DNA of 57,634 nucleotides, from positions 67,290-124,923 of the forward strand of contig JBBBWG010029865.1 of the NCBI GenBank assembly GCA_037176905.1, read 5' to 3'. This DNA is from Azolla pinnata. Its lineage: Eukaryota > Streptophyta > Polypodiopsida > Salviniales > Salviniaceae. Below the pieces are notes generated by a model, which saw only the letters and a program-made list of their open reading frames with translations, did not search any database and was not told the origin of the DNA. Of this stretch, positions 46,904 through 57,634 are shown piece after piece; positions within the stretch are counted from its first letter, which is position 1; each line of letters starts with the position of its first letter. A program made the translations under genes and the position numbers.

Positions 46904-48552
46904 TCACAAGGGACCTGCAAAGGTTCCATTTTCCCTCTGTTCATTCCATCGATCAACCTAGAATATGAAACAAAATCAAATGGCATTATGCACATAAGAA
47001 GAAGCAGCATCTCCATGTTCTATATGTAGGGGAATACTGAAATTTCAAGGTAAAAGGGAAGTACCCATTCTGTGGGACATAACGAGCGGTAGTAGCTTTT
47101 ATACTTGTTACATTCAGATGCTGATTCCTCTCCCTTTGCTTGGATGCACCTGCACAATGGTATCTTACGTATGAATAAAGTTTGCAAGAAGAAAAGGAGG
47201 ACAAACAGCTAATATGATCAAATTACAGGAAGAGAGATAAGTACAGATATATGAATGAACTTGAACAAAGAAAACATGTATAATGAGCTAACGAAATCAA
47301 ATTACAGCACGAGAGCACAGAGGAATTTGGAGTTACAAAGAACGACAAACACTAATAGGGCCCCTTTGTTTAAGTATTGTCCAGTACTAGGTTGACAAAG
47401 TTTTGTTCAATTAACACCTCTCAGTTGTCAAACTTTATCTACAGAAATATTCTAATGATATTGGAGCAAAAAAATCCATAGACAGAGATGCAGAACAGAG
47501 AAACAGGAGTACTTGTGTTTTTCTTTAAGAAGAACAAGAAGCAACGCGGACTTGAAGCTCACTTGTGAAATTCAATATATCGAGTAAAGCAATGTTTGGC
47601 TTGATTAGTTGTTGGGAAGCGGAAATCCATGGGGGCTGTCTTTATGTCATCTTCCTGGTAATCAACATTTCAATTTTCCACACATAGTACGAACAAATAG
47701 TGTAAGAAACAAACATAGAAGTCGCTTGCAAAGAAGCTCATTGAGAAATGGAACATGAAATAACACAGCTGTGACAACAAGAATAACAATACTGTATATA
47801 ATAAGAACATCAAAGTATATCAATGAGATTTTCAATGCCTGATAACATGCCCACTCTTGGGAATACAAGGGATAATGGGAGCCAATTCATTTTATACTTT
47901 GTTTACATCATGATTCAGAAACTTCATATTCATGATCTGAATTCTACATCACATGTCAACATTTAAACTAAAGGAAAGTTCGCAGTAAAGTTCACCAAAC
48001 CTAAACAGCTTTCACAAAAAGAAAAAGAAAACTGTTCTATGTACTTGAATCAATTACTCGTAAAATTTCCGGAGCCTCCAATCAACTCAACCGTGTTACC
48101 ACAATGATAAGGATATTTGCGCATGAATTCCATTACAGTAACTGGTACCAAAATAATTTGTTGTAGCCAATTTCATAATAATCTAAAAAAGAACATTCGT
48201 CTCTTAAACTTCATGTATCTTACAAAACTCTAAACAAGGAGCGTTATAATAGGGATTAAAATTTTTTGAAGTTCCGATCACCCAACAAACAATTGTATGT
48301 TCACTTCGATAGTATTCTCAGATAGCCGCTTCATCAAACCATGAACAATGTGCAAGGCTCCATATCGATTAACACTAGAGTGACGAAACATGCACCACCA
48401 TCATTGGTATCGAATCGATTCCATTAGCTTTCGCCAACAAAGAGACAGAAAAAAAAACGTCTGTTTTCGGCTATTCCAGAACACAACAACAGGCCAGCAG
48501 CAAATCAGAAGTCTGATGTTTCACTTACAGTAAGAGTGCGTGCCTCCCCCAT
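46904..48552 (-). CDS. COX6B: Cytochrome c oxidase subunit 6b (COX6B)
   Basis: Four short exons on the minus strand: 48552-48529, 47654-47563, 47149-47065 and 46957-46904, 255 nt, 84 residues. Assembled, they give KTAPMDFRFPTTNQ, CFTRYIEFHKC, AKGEESASEC, YRSLCPTEW and RWNEQRENGTFAGPL, the plant COX6B pattern. The cysteines at 30, 40, 52 and 63 form the CX9C/CX10C pair of this twin-disulfide protein. Family role: nuclear-encoded subunit on the intermembrane-space side of respiratory complex IV, imported by the MIA40 disulfide relay. The first exon is only 24 nt (MGEARTLT before a strong GTAAGT donor) and is the least certain part; exons 2-4 are secure. It is the short form without the long acidic N-terminal extension known from some plants. 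Confidence 0.92.
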
Positions 48553-49018
48553 TCGTAAATGCAGAATGTGAGAAGAAATCTTTAAATTTACCTGCAACCA
48601 ACAGATGGAATAAAGAAAGATATCGGATGGAGAGGAAGAAGAAAGACAACAGCGAGAAACAACAGCTCAGATCAAGGACGAGGAGAGTGAACATGAAAAC
48701 AATGGACAAAGACGACGGTGGGCAGGAAAAACCCAAGAAAAGCAGAACAGGTAAGAAGAAATGAGAGAAAGCAAGGACGAAACGAAACGGAACGAAATGA
48801 AGGAAGGAACGAAGGCGCATTTGAGAGAAAAGACGAGAGAAAGATTGGAAGGAAGAGAAGGGAGCTATGGAGCTCGGAATGGATTGGCGAGAACTAACCA
48901 CTGTTGGGTTGCTGTCGTTGATCCTGTGTCCGTCTGTCTGTGCGTCTGTCTGTGTTAGGTCAAATCGGGCGGAGAAGCAGGGGAAGCAGGAGATTGAAGA
49001 GGAAGAAGAAGACGAATG
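48553..49018. other. Upstream region of COX6B
   Basis: Purine-rich on the + strand (GAAAGA, AACGGAACGAAATGAAGG). The frames across it are low-complexity. It probably contains the COX6B promoter and leader; no clear TATA box was found. Confidence 0.45.
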
Positions 49019-49330
49019 TAAGTATATATGTATGTATGTATGTATGCATGCATGTATGTATGTATGTGTGCATGCATGCATGCATGCGTGTGAGCATGTG
49101 TGTGTGGATGTGTGTGCATGTGTGTATGCATGTATGTATGTATGTGTGTGCATGTATGTATGTGCGTGTGCATGTATGTATGTATGTGTGTATGTATGTA
49201 TGTGTGCTTGCATGTGTGTATGTGTATGTGTATGTATGTATGCAAGTCTATGTGTATGTATGTATCTGTGCATGTGTATGTGTGTGTATATATGTGTGCG
49301 TTCTTGAAATGTATGTATGCATGCATCTCA
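49019..49330. repeat. TGTA/TGCA compound microsatellite
   Basis: About 310 bp of TGTATGTA, TGCATGCA and TGTGTG units, mostly alternating purine-pyrimidine. Open frames in all phases read as Cys/Val/Met/Tyr or His/Thr/Tyr repeats and are artefacts. Confidence 0.95.
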
Positions 49331-49449
49331 TGAATGGATTATGTCCATGCTTTTGATGCCGATGCCCATCACAGACCGGATGCTGATCTGTGTGCCGATA
49401 CCATGGACGATGGAGAAATGCTCGATTGGACCGGTTTTGATGATTGCTA

Positions 49450-49690
49450 ATGGAGAAATGATGGATGATGATGGCCGATGTGGATGGCTAATGATAAGAT
49501 GATTGGCTGATGATGATGATGATGATGAATGGCTGCTAATGGATGATGATGATGGTGGTTGCCGGTTGATGATGATGAAATGATCGGTGACCGATGTTAT
49601 TGTTGTTGTTATTGCTAATGAAGAAGATGGTGATGATGCTGTTGTTGATGGTGTTGATGGTGTTGATGATGGTGGTGACGATGAGCAATC
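49450..49690. repeat. GAT-rich trinucleotide region
   Basis: Interrupted runs of GAT and GATGAATGGCTGCTAATG-like words, then TGTTGTTGTT and GTTGATGGT units. Confidence 0.88.
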
Positions 49691-50726
49691 AGTCGCCTCA
49701 ATGAACATAAGGAGGACAAGATTAGATGGGATTCCGATGCCTGAGAGTGGCTAAGATCGGATAAGCTGTAAGTAGCTCCATTTATCAGCCAAATATTAAA
49801 CTTGTCAAGTGTTTGTCAATGTAATTGATTTCATGCAATCCAATGCCACTAGATTGATTTTACCATCTAGATTGCGATTGATTCAACTGCGATTTCCAAT
49901 CCAGCCCACAGGACTCCATTTTGATGACTGCAGTTACATTACACCCTTCATGCACAGCTTAACCGAAGGACATGAAAATGTTACACTGGTATTTCAATAT
50001 GATGCATCTAGCACACATCATACTCCTCTCCACGGGTCACAAAATCATCAGCCAGACTCTTTCTGCTCGAGTTAGACGAAAACTCCAATATAAATCCAAA
50101 ACTTCGTTTATCATTGAGATATTGAGATTGACGAAGGACTCATTGAGAAGAGAGAGGAAGATAACTGGATCAATCACCTTTAATCGCCCAAAAAGTCACA
50201 AGTTACCGTTGGCATCCGACATATATGTATCTTATTGAGGTGTGTAGCAAAGTACACATTGTCTGAAACTTAATTTCAAAAGGCAGAAGTGTAAATTAGA
50301 ACTGGCTACCGAAAAAAATCCATCTCCAATTTCTTAGTTGGAAGGTGGCAATAATGCAGACCTGCGTGCTACTCGATCTTTCCATCTCTTGACTTGAAGA
50401 ATGTGTCGAATCTGTATTCCCTTTGCCAAGGCAATGGTCAGGCAGAAGTGCAGGATGACAAAAGGCTCATAATGCATCCATAGAAGTGTTTCTATTGCCA
50501 TGATCCTTGTGGAACAAAGGAGAAAACTGAGATGGATAAACCTCAAAACTGAGTTACAAGAGTGTTCTAGCATAAAACAATTAAGCACTAAGAAGAAACC
50601 TTCACCATGTCGCTGCCTTCCAGCTGTCACCTCTCACCAGTTACTGGGCAACAATGGAAGTAAAACCATCACACCATCAACAGTTTTCATAGTGTAAACA
50701 GTAAAAGACTCTACAACATAGAACAT
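49691..50726. other. Intergenic region 3' of COG8
   Basis: No recognisable gene on either strand. The portion near 50726 is the likely COG8 3' untranslated region. Confidence 0.4.
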
Positions 50727-53700
50727 TTATGCTGACTCGGAAAACTGAGATTGGAAAATAAATATGTCCGTACCATCGTCCGAATCAGCTTGGTTGGAAT
50801 TATCTTTTATATTGGCCTCATTGACTACAAGTTCAGCACCGTTTTCCTCTGGTACAGCTCCACCATTCTCAACTGGAACTCCAGAACTCGGCTCTTGTTT
50901 ATCATCATTTGTTATTGGTGCTGATGAGAGAGCTAGAACCCCATTACTATGTGGCCTGGGGAATGAGGTGGCATAAAAATATTGTTGAAGTTTCTCTAGG
51001 ATTTCCTTTGAATCAATCTTTGAACCAGGATAACAGCGCTGGAAGCAGGAGATACAATATGGGCATGCCACCTATTCACACAAACAGTTTGGCTATGATC
51101 CATTTTCATCCAACAGGATACAGGAACACAAATCTACTCTTTATGCTATTTTCTAACACATTCTCAAACAAACAGATACTATGCCTGTGATGCATTCTCA
51201 TGCAACAAACAATTTCAAACAAAATCTACTCTTTACAGTTATGTGTTTCGAGTGTCCGTATTTTGTAAACCATTCTCGAACACACATATTGTAAAGCATG
51301 CTTAACCTAGTGTACTTCAATGTTTCACCCAAACTGCATGATGATCGTGGCAGCTCCTTGTTTTCTGTATGAGAAGGATGGAAAGGATGCTAACCCTGGT
51401 GGTGAAATATTTCAATTACGTAATGCAAGAAATAAAATATACACCATATATATTAGCAAAGCTGCAGAATGAAACACACAGATATTTGAAGGTTAAAACT
51501 GAATAGCACTTCCTCTTATTATAGCATCACTACTAAAGTGAGAAAGACCGAAGTTGAAGTGTCAGGTATACATGCATGCTTCTCGATGAAACATCAAAAC
51601 TCTCAGAAAATTATTTACCTCGATAAATGTCCGACACATGCCCATGAAAAGACTTATCTCATCATCTTTGATGAGTCTTGAGCTTGAATTGAAGTAATAC
51701 AGATAATCTGAAACACTTTGCAAAGTTCTCTTAAGTTCCAAGGCTAAGATCTTTTTCAGACTCAAAGGTGCACAGTGTCTCAGCTCATTCATAGCAACTA
51801 GAAGTCCTGCACAAGAGAAGAATAGCATAAATTTGTATGCTATGGTAATGGCATTGTATCAATACACTGACCATTTACAAATGTTGCTAGTGGAGGATGT
51901 TCCATAAGTACATAAGGTGGGGAAATGTTGTCAGTCCCATCACTGGTCCCCCTACTTCCGATACCAACTGAAGGAAGTGAGATCCATCGATGAGAATCAA
52001 GAGCTAGCTGAAAGAGAATTAAGGATCAGCACACATATCACATGAGAAACTGCTGAAAAAATAACTGATTCTTTCAAGTAAAACAAAATGGCATGCATCC
52101 ATGGAAAATCCTTTGCGTAAAGACTACACTGTACCCAACTTTTTTGGGTTTAGGGTTTGGGGTTTTATGGTATAGATGCACCAATATCAGAATGGCATGA
52201 CTGAAATCCATCAATGACATGGGTAATCGACAGACCAATGTTTAGCAGTACCATCAAAATACCTTCAATTTTATATGATAAATATTTTATCTGCACAAGT
52301 GAAGAGTTTCTTTCTGAACTGAATTACCTGGAAATTCTCAACTGCTGCTGTAACATTGCTAGAAAAGAGATTGCACACAGACCTGATGAAAAGAAAAAAA
52401 CATTAAAATTTTTAATTTGGGCATCTAAATGTGTGCTTATTACCCTGTAATATAAATGTTTCGTTACAAAAAGGAAAGAATAAGGCAGTTTAGGACAGGG
52501 ACCAGGCACCAACCCAGTAAACAAATCAGATATTGAGGCTTACACTTCAAACAGTGGGAGAAGAAGGCCACGAAAATCCATTCCAACACGGCCAAGACTC
52601 ATCCCACAATACTGCAATAGAATAATCCAAGTGCTTAGATGTCATATTCCGAGGTTACATATACAAAAGAAGTAAATAATGGCAAGGTATACCATGCATT
52701 GCTCTAGGAGGGTGGCCAGAGACATCCCATCTGTAATCTTAGGAAGCAGGGTTTGCAGAACAGAGAGATATAAGGTGATCCTATGCATGGCCCAGCTATA
52801 AAGCAGGCCTCCATCGAATCTCTCCTCATTTCCTGAAGTATCATCAGTGAAGATGGCTCGGTATTGTGTAACAACATCAAAAAGATGTACGCGATGACAA
52901 TCTGCAATTCTCTTGAGGTAATCATAAGTATTCCCCTGCTCTAAGTCCTCTATGATGCCAGCAAGCCAAGAATCTCTGCACCTTAAAAACTGCAATTCCG
53001 TAAACCCAAATTCTTCTTAATGTATAATGAATGCATCAGCCAGTTATCCAAATTTTCTAATTGATGGTCATGATCACTTTTGATTGTTACCTGGAGACGA
53101 ATTTCATGTTCAGTAAACACACCCAACCGCCGCAAGTAACCAATCACTCGGAGACATTCTGGCAGCTAAATATAAAAATATTCTCATAAATCTGAGAGAA
53201 AACAATGTTCCAAATTGGGGTAAGTTCTGGCTTCTTGGTAGAGCACTATTCCTTTTACCTGAATGTTAGAACGTAGCCTTTGCAACAACTGTAATAACAT
53301 AGACTGTGTGATTTGTTTTACTTCTGCCACTAGGGATTGAATCACAGGGAGCCTAAAAAAAGCAATAGAAAATCTTTAACATTATTGTACTCAGAATCAT
53401 CAAGAATGGAAACACAAACAACCTTTAAAATGGGTAATAAAATTACTTTGCATGGAGAGTCGCCAACTTGGAAACAAAGGTTTCCAAATCAAGTGCCTCA
53501 TCATAGTTCCCATTCCGCACACATCTGCCAATTATGGAGCAAGCACTTGAAAGCTTAAATGTTCATCTTTTTTGTCAGAGCCTAAATTATATCAGAATTA
53601 TTAATGTATATAGCATGTGACTCTTGCTAAAACTACAAAAACTACAAATATAAAAAAGTATCTAAAAGCAAAATGACAATTTTTGAAATTAAAACAAAGC

Positions 53701-56422
53701 AAAACAATAACAGAGACAGTAACGCATTTAATCTGTCTTTGTAGCATAACATATGGGATGGTTTAAATATACTCTAGCTTGAGATTGCATTATTTTCCTC
53801 ACCAAGAGATTCCCCAATCCTTAGCACACTATCTGTATACAACCCTCAAACACTTTTCTATAATATATGGAAAGAGCTATGCATTTCTCAAGCGTAATTT
53901 TGAAGCCAGACAGCTTCATACGAATCGAAAAATCTTGCTAAAACTATAAAAATACAAATCGCAAAAAAACCTGAAGGCAAAAGAAAAAATTTCTGAAATT
54001 TGAAATTGAAACAAAACGTAAACAAAGCATTAAATAATGGAAACATCAAGGCATTTAATCAGTGCTTGTAGCAGTACATATATTATTAAAACACACAGAG
54101 TATTTTCTCACCAGAAGAGGCTCCAACACTTAGCACACTGTGTATGCAACTCTGATGCAACGTATAAAAGGAACAGTGCAATTCTCAGGTACAATTTTGA
54201 AACCAGATTCCTAGGGTTTAGAATGCAAAATTATCACGCAAGCAAGAAATGAGGCACGAAGCAGAAAAGAGAACCGAGCTTCATAATGAAGCGAGATAAA
54301 AGCGTACAGAGTTACACTCTGTTTTCAAGTGGGTGACAGGCTCTCAAGGGAGCCAAAAGAAATGGGTACAGATGAAAACACAGGAAAGAAAAAGTATATG
54401 TTTTTAAAGCTGGATGCAAGGGATATCTTCTGTTTCATGTACTTCTTCTTCAGTATCAGAGTGCAAGTAGGTCCAACAAAACAGTAGTTGCAACTAAAAA
54501 CCCAAAGTCTTCAAATGGATGCATTTAGAGCATTATATATTCTTAAATCAGCAGATTGACAACATTCTTGCCGTTAATCTCCAAAAAGGACTTCTAATGA
54601 ACATATCGATGCCCCAAATCAGTTTGGCACAGCCACAAACAAAGGGTTCCAGTTCAGAGTTAAACTGTGGCTACTAGGAACGTTCAAATTAATAACATTA
54701 GAGCTATGCAACCAAGAGTTCATTTTACTGCCAACTGCTACTAGATCATCCAATATCGTCTGCATTTTCCTGTGTAGGTAAACATGCTAACAGCATGCAT
54801 AGTAATAAGATCTCTAGTTAATTGTAGCAACTTCAACACCTTGACACTAAATCTATCTAAGACCAGCAGTTTTTGAAGAGAACGTGCAAAGGGGGCTTCA
54901 AAATATTACTATTAAGTTGCATATATGGATGGCACAACGTGAAAATTTTTTGTAGATTTTAATGTTCCTTCAGATGAAACTTTAACAAAGGTATGGTTGA
55001 AAAAGTTACATACTCTTAAGGGTCAATATGGCACTTCAAAAGGAGAATCTGAATATATTGTACAGCAGTGTATAGATTATAGTCATTGGAGGTAGGTAGT
55101 CTCTTTAATTGCAGGAACATGCATTTGATTTCCTGGTTCAGTTTCTTGCAGACATTAGTAGTGGTTTCTTTATTATAGTAGGTTTCTTTATTTGAGCATT
55201 CCTTGTATACTCACGCTGGGACTTCCACTTGTAGCTTTCTGGGCTTGGTTTATATTAAAACAAGTTGTATAGTCTTTCTTCAAGAAAAATACAATGATAA
55301 ATGAAATAGCTTGCCAGAATCATCACAATGTTTCGATATCCACATGAACAAGAAAACATTCACAAAGAAAGCAATGTGATAACAAGAATTGTGTGAAGCA
55401 TACGTGTCCATTAGCTGAGGAATCTCTAACAAGTCCAAGATTGTACTATGATTTGCAAGAAGCATTTGATTTAGGTTGCGCTTCTCCAGTACTTGTTGCC
55501 CAGATTCCATGAAAATGTTACAACCACCAGTAAGTTCTGGAATTTGAAAAATCTGCAAGTTCACGAAATGGATTAAATTAAGATTGTACTACAGACAAAA
55601 GATGCCACAAAAAAAGTATATCCATCCTCAATAACAATCCTGAAATGATATGGCATTGTTCAATCAGTCTTCACATAGAATATTTTTACTCGCTTGAGCA
55701 TCATCTTGAATTTCAAGTGGTCATATCACATACATAGCCAGAACAGAAACATTACTTGGTAAGTACTCACAAGGCAGTAATGAACTGGATAACAAACAAA
55801 TCCCATAATTTCACAACCGCAAGAGAAGAAAATAATAATTATGTCAGATATTTGTGCAAGACATACAATCAAAAGAAAATCTCTACATTGCATAAACAGT
55901 AATAATCCTGGGAATATATACCACAGATTCCAAATGTTTGTCAACAGATGTCATTTCTTCACCAATGGTATGCAAAGCTTCAGCTGCACTGATGAAAGAG
56001 CGATAATTTGCAACAGCCAAATCTTGCATCTGGCGACGTATTCGTTCAGCATCTACACGCAAAAGTTCAGGTTCCTAGTTTCACAAGCAAAGAGCAAATC
56101 AAATGTTTTGGATCCTTACATGATCAAGAAACCTCATTGACTCTAAACCTAATTTCAAGCAATAGATCTCTTTAAGTATGCATTGCTATCCACCTTTTGA
56201 AACATGACCCACATTAATTTCAAATTCTGGAAGCCTTCGTCCATACAACAGTCAAACATATTCTTTGCAAAATTTAACTGTGTAACAGTCTAGAGTCCAT
56301 ACCTTATGCAATCGGTCTAAACTAAATGAAAGAAGTTCTGAGATATATCCTTGATGTGAAGGATTGCTGAGAGACGATGGTAGAATATCCATCTTGTCCG
56401 AGTAGGATGACAATGTCAGCAT
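50727..56422 (-). CDS. COG8: Conserved oligomeric Golgi complex subunit 8
   Basis: Twelve exons on the minus strand: 56422-56303, 56074-55922, 55552-55404, 53524-53447, 53352-53259, 53165-53091, 52989-52693, 52611-52544, 52382-52328, 52007-51872, 51806-51619 and 51071-50727. They total 1758 nt, 585 residues. Visible family signatures in order: [137 protein letters not shown] and [11 protein letters not shown]. Family role: subunit of the COG tether, needed for retrograde vesicle traffic within the Golgi. The C-terminal about 70 residues are acidic and Asn-rich without a domain, as in other plant COG8. The ATG at 56422 is the first in frame; one 10 codons later (56392) is an alternative. The longest intron (53525-55403) holds a tandem duplication. 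Confidence 0.95.
53623..54215. repeat. Tandem duplication of about 300-311 bp in a COG8 intron
   Basis: CTTGCTAAAACTA starts at 53623 and 53934. Both copies continue through GAAATT, GCATTTAATC, TCTCACCA, ACTTAGCACACT-like and CAATTTTGAA segments, ending near 53911 and 54215. They differ by many substitutions and small indels, so the event is not recent. Confidence 0.85.
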
Positions 56423-57634
56423 CTTAGCAACAATAGGAATAATTATGGGCTGGTCATGTCCACATCAAGCGGTTAGCAAGAAATAATGCTCATGCATAGA
56501 CACCTGTAACGATAAAAACACCATAAAGGTACTTCAAACAGTGGATACGAATTAGATTCACAAGCTCTTAAGGAAATCTCCCAAAACAGGAAAACAAACC
56601 TAACTCGGGAGTATATGGAATTTTGATACAGAAACCACACATTCAAAACAAACCAGGGATGTAATAATTTTTAAGAAAATATCAGAAAACACATTATAAA
56701 TATTTTATAAAGAAATTAAGAAAGGTCATTCAGCAGAAAACTAATCTGCTATATTTTGATGCATGCACTGTAAAGCGCTATGACAAACCTAAAACCAGCC
56801 TTTTGTCAGATATTCAGAAAAAATAGGGTTTGAATTTAAGTTTCAAACGACGCTCTAGAAAGTACATACACACAAACAAATATAATGACCAAAACATCAG
56901 AAAAGATGCATTGAAATAGAGGAAATATCTTAAATCGAATATAAAGGAGAACATATCAGAATCATGCAGCAAGAGGCTAGTGAGAGAACATCCTATGATG
57001 TATTTACCGTCATGAGATTAATAGATCGTTATAGATTAAATTGAACAGTTTGTGGACTAGGAACCCGAATCCAAAGATGTGCAACGCACATACTGGTATA
57101 AAGATTCGATGAAGTAGCCAAGCTTAATCTATCTGAAGAAATGTAATCAGAATCCACGGGAAGAAAGAACAAGTTTTGATACATCTCAAGTATTAAGCTA
57201 CATAGAGATGTTAACAGTGTCAGACATTGGGCAGCATTAAATGAAATTTGATAGAAACAAAAAGAAAATTTAGTAACAAACGATCAGACAGATTTAAAGC
57301 TCCAAACGAATGATTTCTCTACAATAACTCACGATAAATTGTATTATGGAGATAAATTGAAGTCCGACATTGAGAACCAAAGTAAACACCATCACATAAA
57401 ATTTGACAGAAATGTAAAATCAAACGCACGCATACAAGTAAAAATTTCATTTGGATTTTCATTAGAAGGACATCAATCTTAGAATAAAATTATTTTCTCA
57501 CAAATCTCAAGAATCAACAACTGTTTAATAGTGGCCATAGGTATATTCACGCTGGATCAAAATCAAGATAGATCCGTATCAGTATAAGCAATAAACTGAT
57601 CATTTTGAGAAGCTTTAGATAAAGTGTATACAAA
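56423..57634. other. Upstream region of COG8, to the window end
   Basis: AT-rich sequence with only short, unrecognised frames. It probably holds the COG8 leader and promoter. No other gene or RNA is visible. Confidence 0.4.

Noticed and set aside
48867-49356. Cys/Val/Met-rich and His/Thr-rich frames
   Set aside because: Translations of the TGTA/TGCA microsatellite.

Overview
The window looks like nuclear DNA of a land plant. It carries a RALF-type signalling peptide, a calcium-dependent protein kinase, a plant TOUSLED kinase, a phi-class glutathione transferase, photosystem II PsbP with a two-part thylakoid transit peptide, and two long PLS-type pentatricopeptide (PPR) proteins. Most genes have many GT-AG introns. 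The phrasing of the PPR repeats suggests a seedless vascular plant (fern or lycophyte). The roughly 6 kb gene spacing would suit a fairly compact genome. The lineage call is inference only.

Layout: one gene, RALF (116-367), lies on the + strand and faces a CDPK (2098-5441, -). All the other genes are on the - strand: a plastid-type GNAT acetyltransferase (7427-10505), PPR gene 1 (12418-14455), PPR gene 2 (17463-21187, with a reading-frame break), TOUSLED kinase TSL (23803-33254, 15 exons), GSTF (36742-38841, 3 exons), PsbP (41728-44705, 4 exons), COX6B (46904-48552, 4 exons) and COG8 (50727-56422, 12 exons). Exon joins were worked out by hand from splice sites. For CDPK, GNAT, TSL, GSTF, PsbP, COX6B and COG8 the exon lengths sum to an exact multiple of three and rebuild the expected family motifs across every junction.

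The genes do not form a pathway. They are independent housekeeping and signalling genes: calcium signalling, chromatin kinase, Golgi tethering, respiration, photosynthesis, detoxification, organellar RNA processing and a secreted peptide. Two 100-N assembly gaps occur, one inside PPR gene 1 and one just upstream of the GSTF start codon.

The most distinctive feature is the non-coding DNA. Between genes and inside introns it is full of local tandem duplications (27, 43, 57, 92, 106, 192, about 248 and about 305 bp units), telomere-like AACCCTAAA motifs, and long microsatellites or alternating purine-pyrimidine tracts. Especially notable are a 43-bp array open in all three forward frames, a 27-bp array that would encode a 9-residue repeat, a MITE-like palindrome in a GNAT intron, and an acidic low-complexity insert in the GNAT domain. 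I did not find a convincing new multi-gene system. The repeat-derived reading frames and the two PPR genes are the parts most worth a second look.
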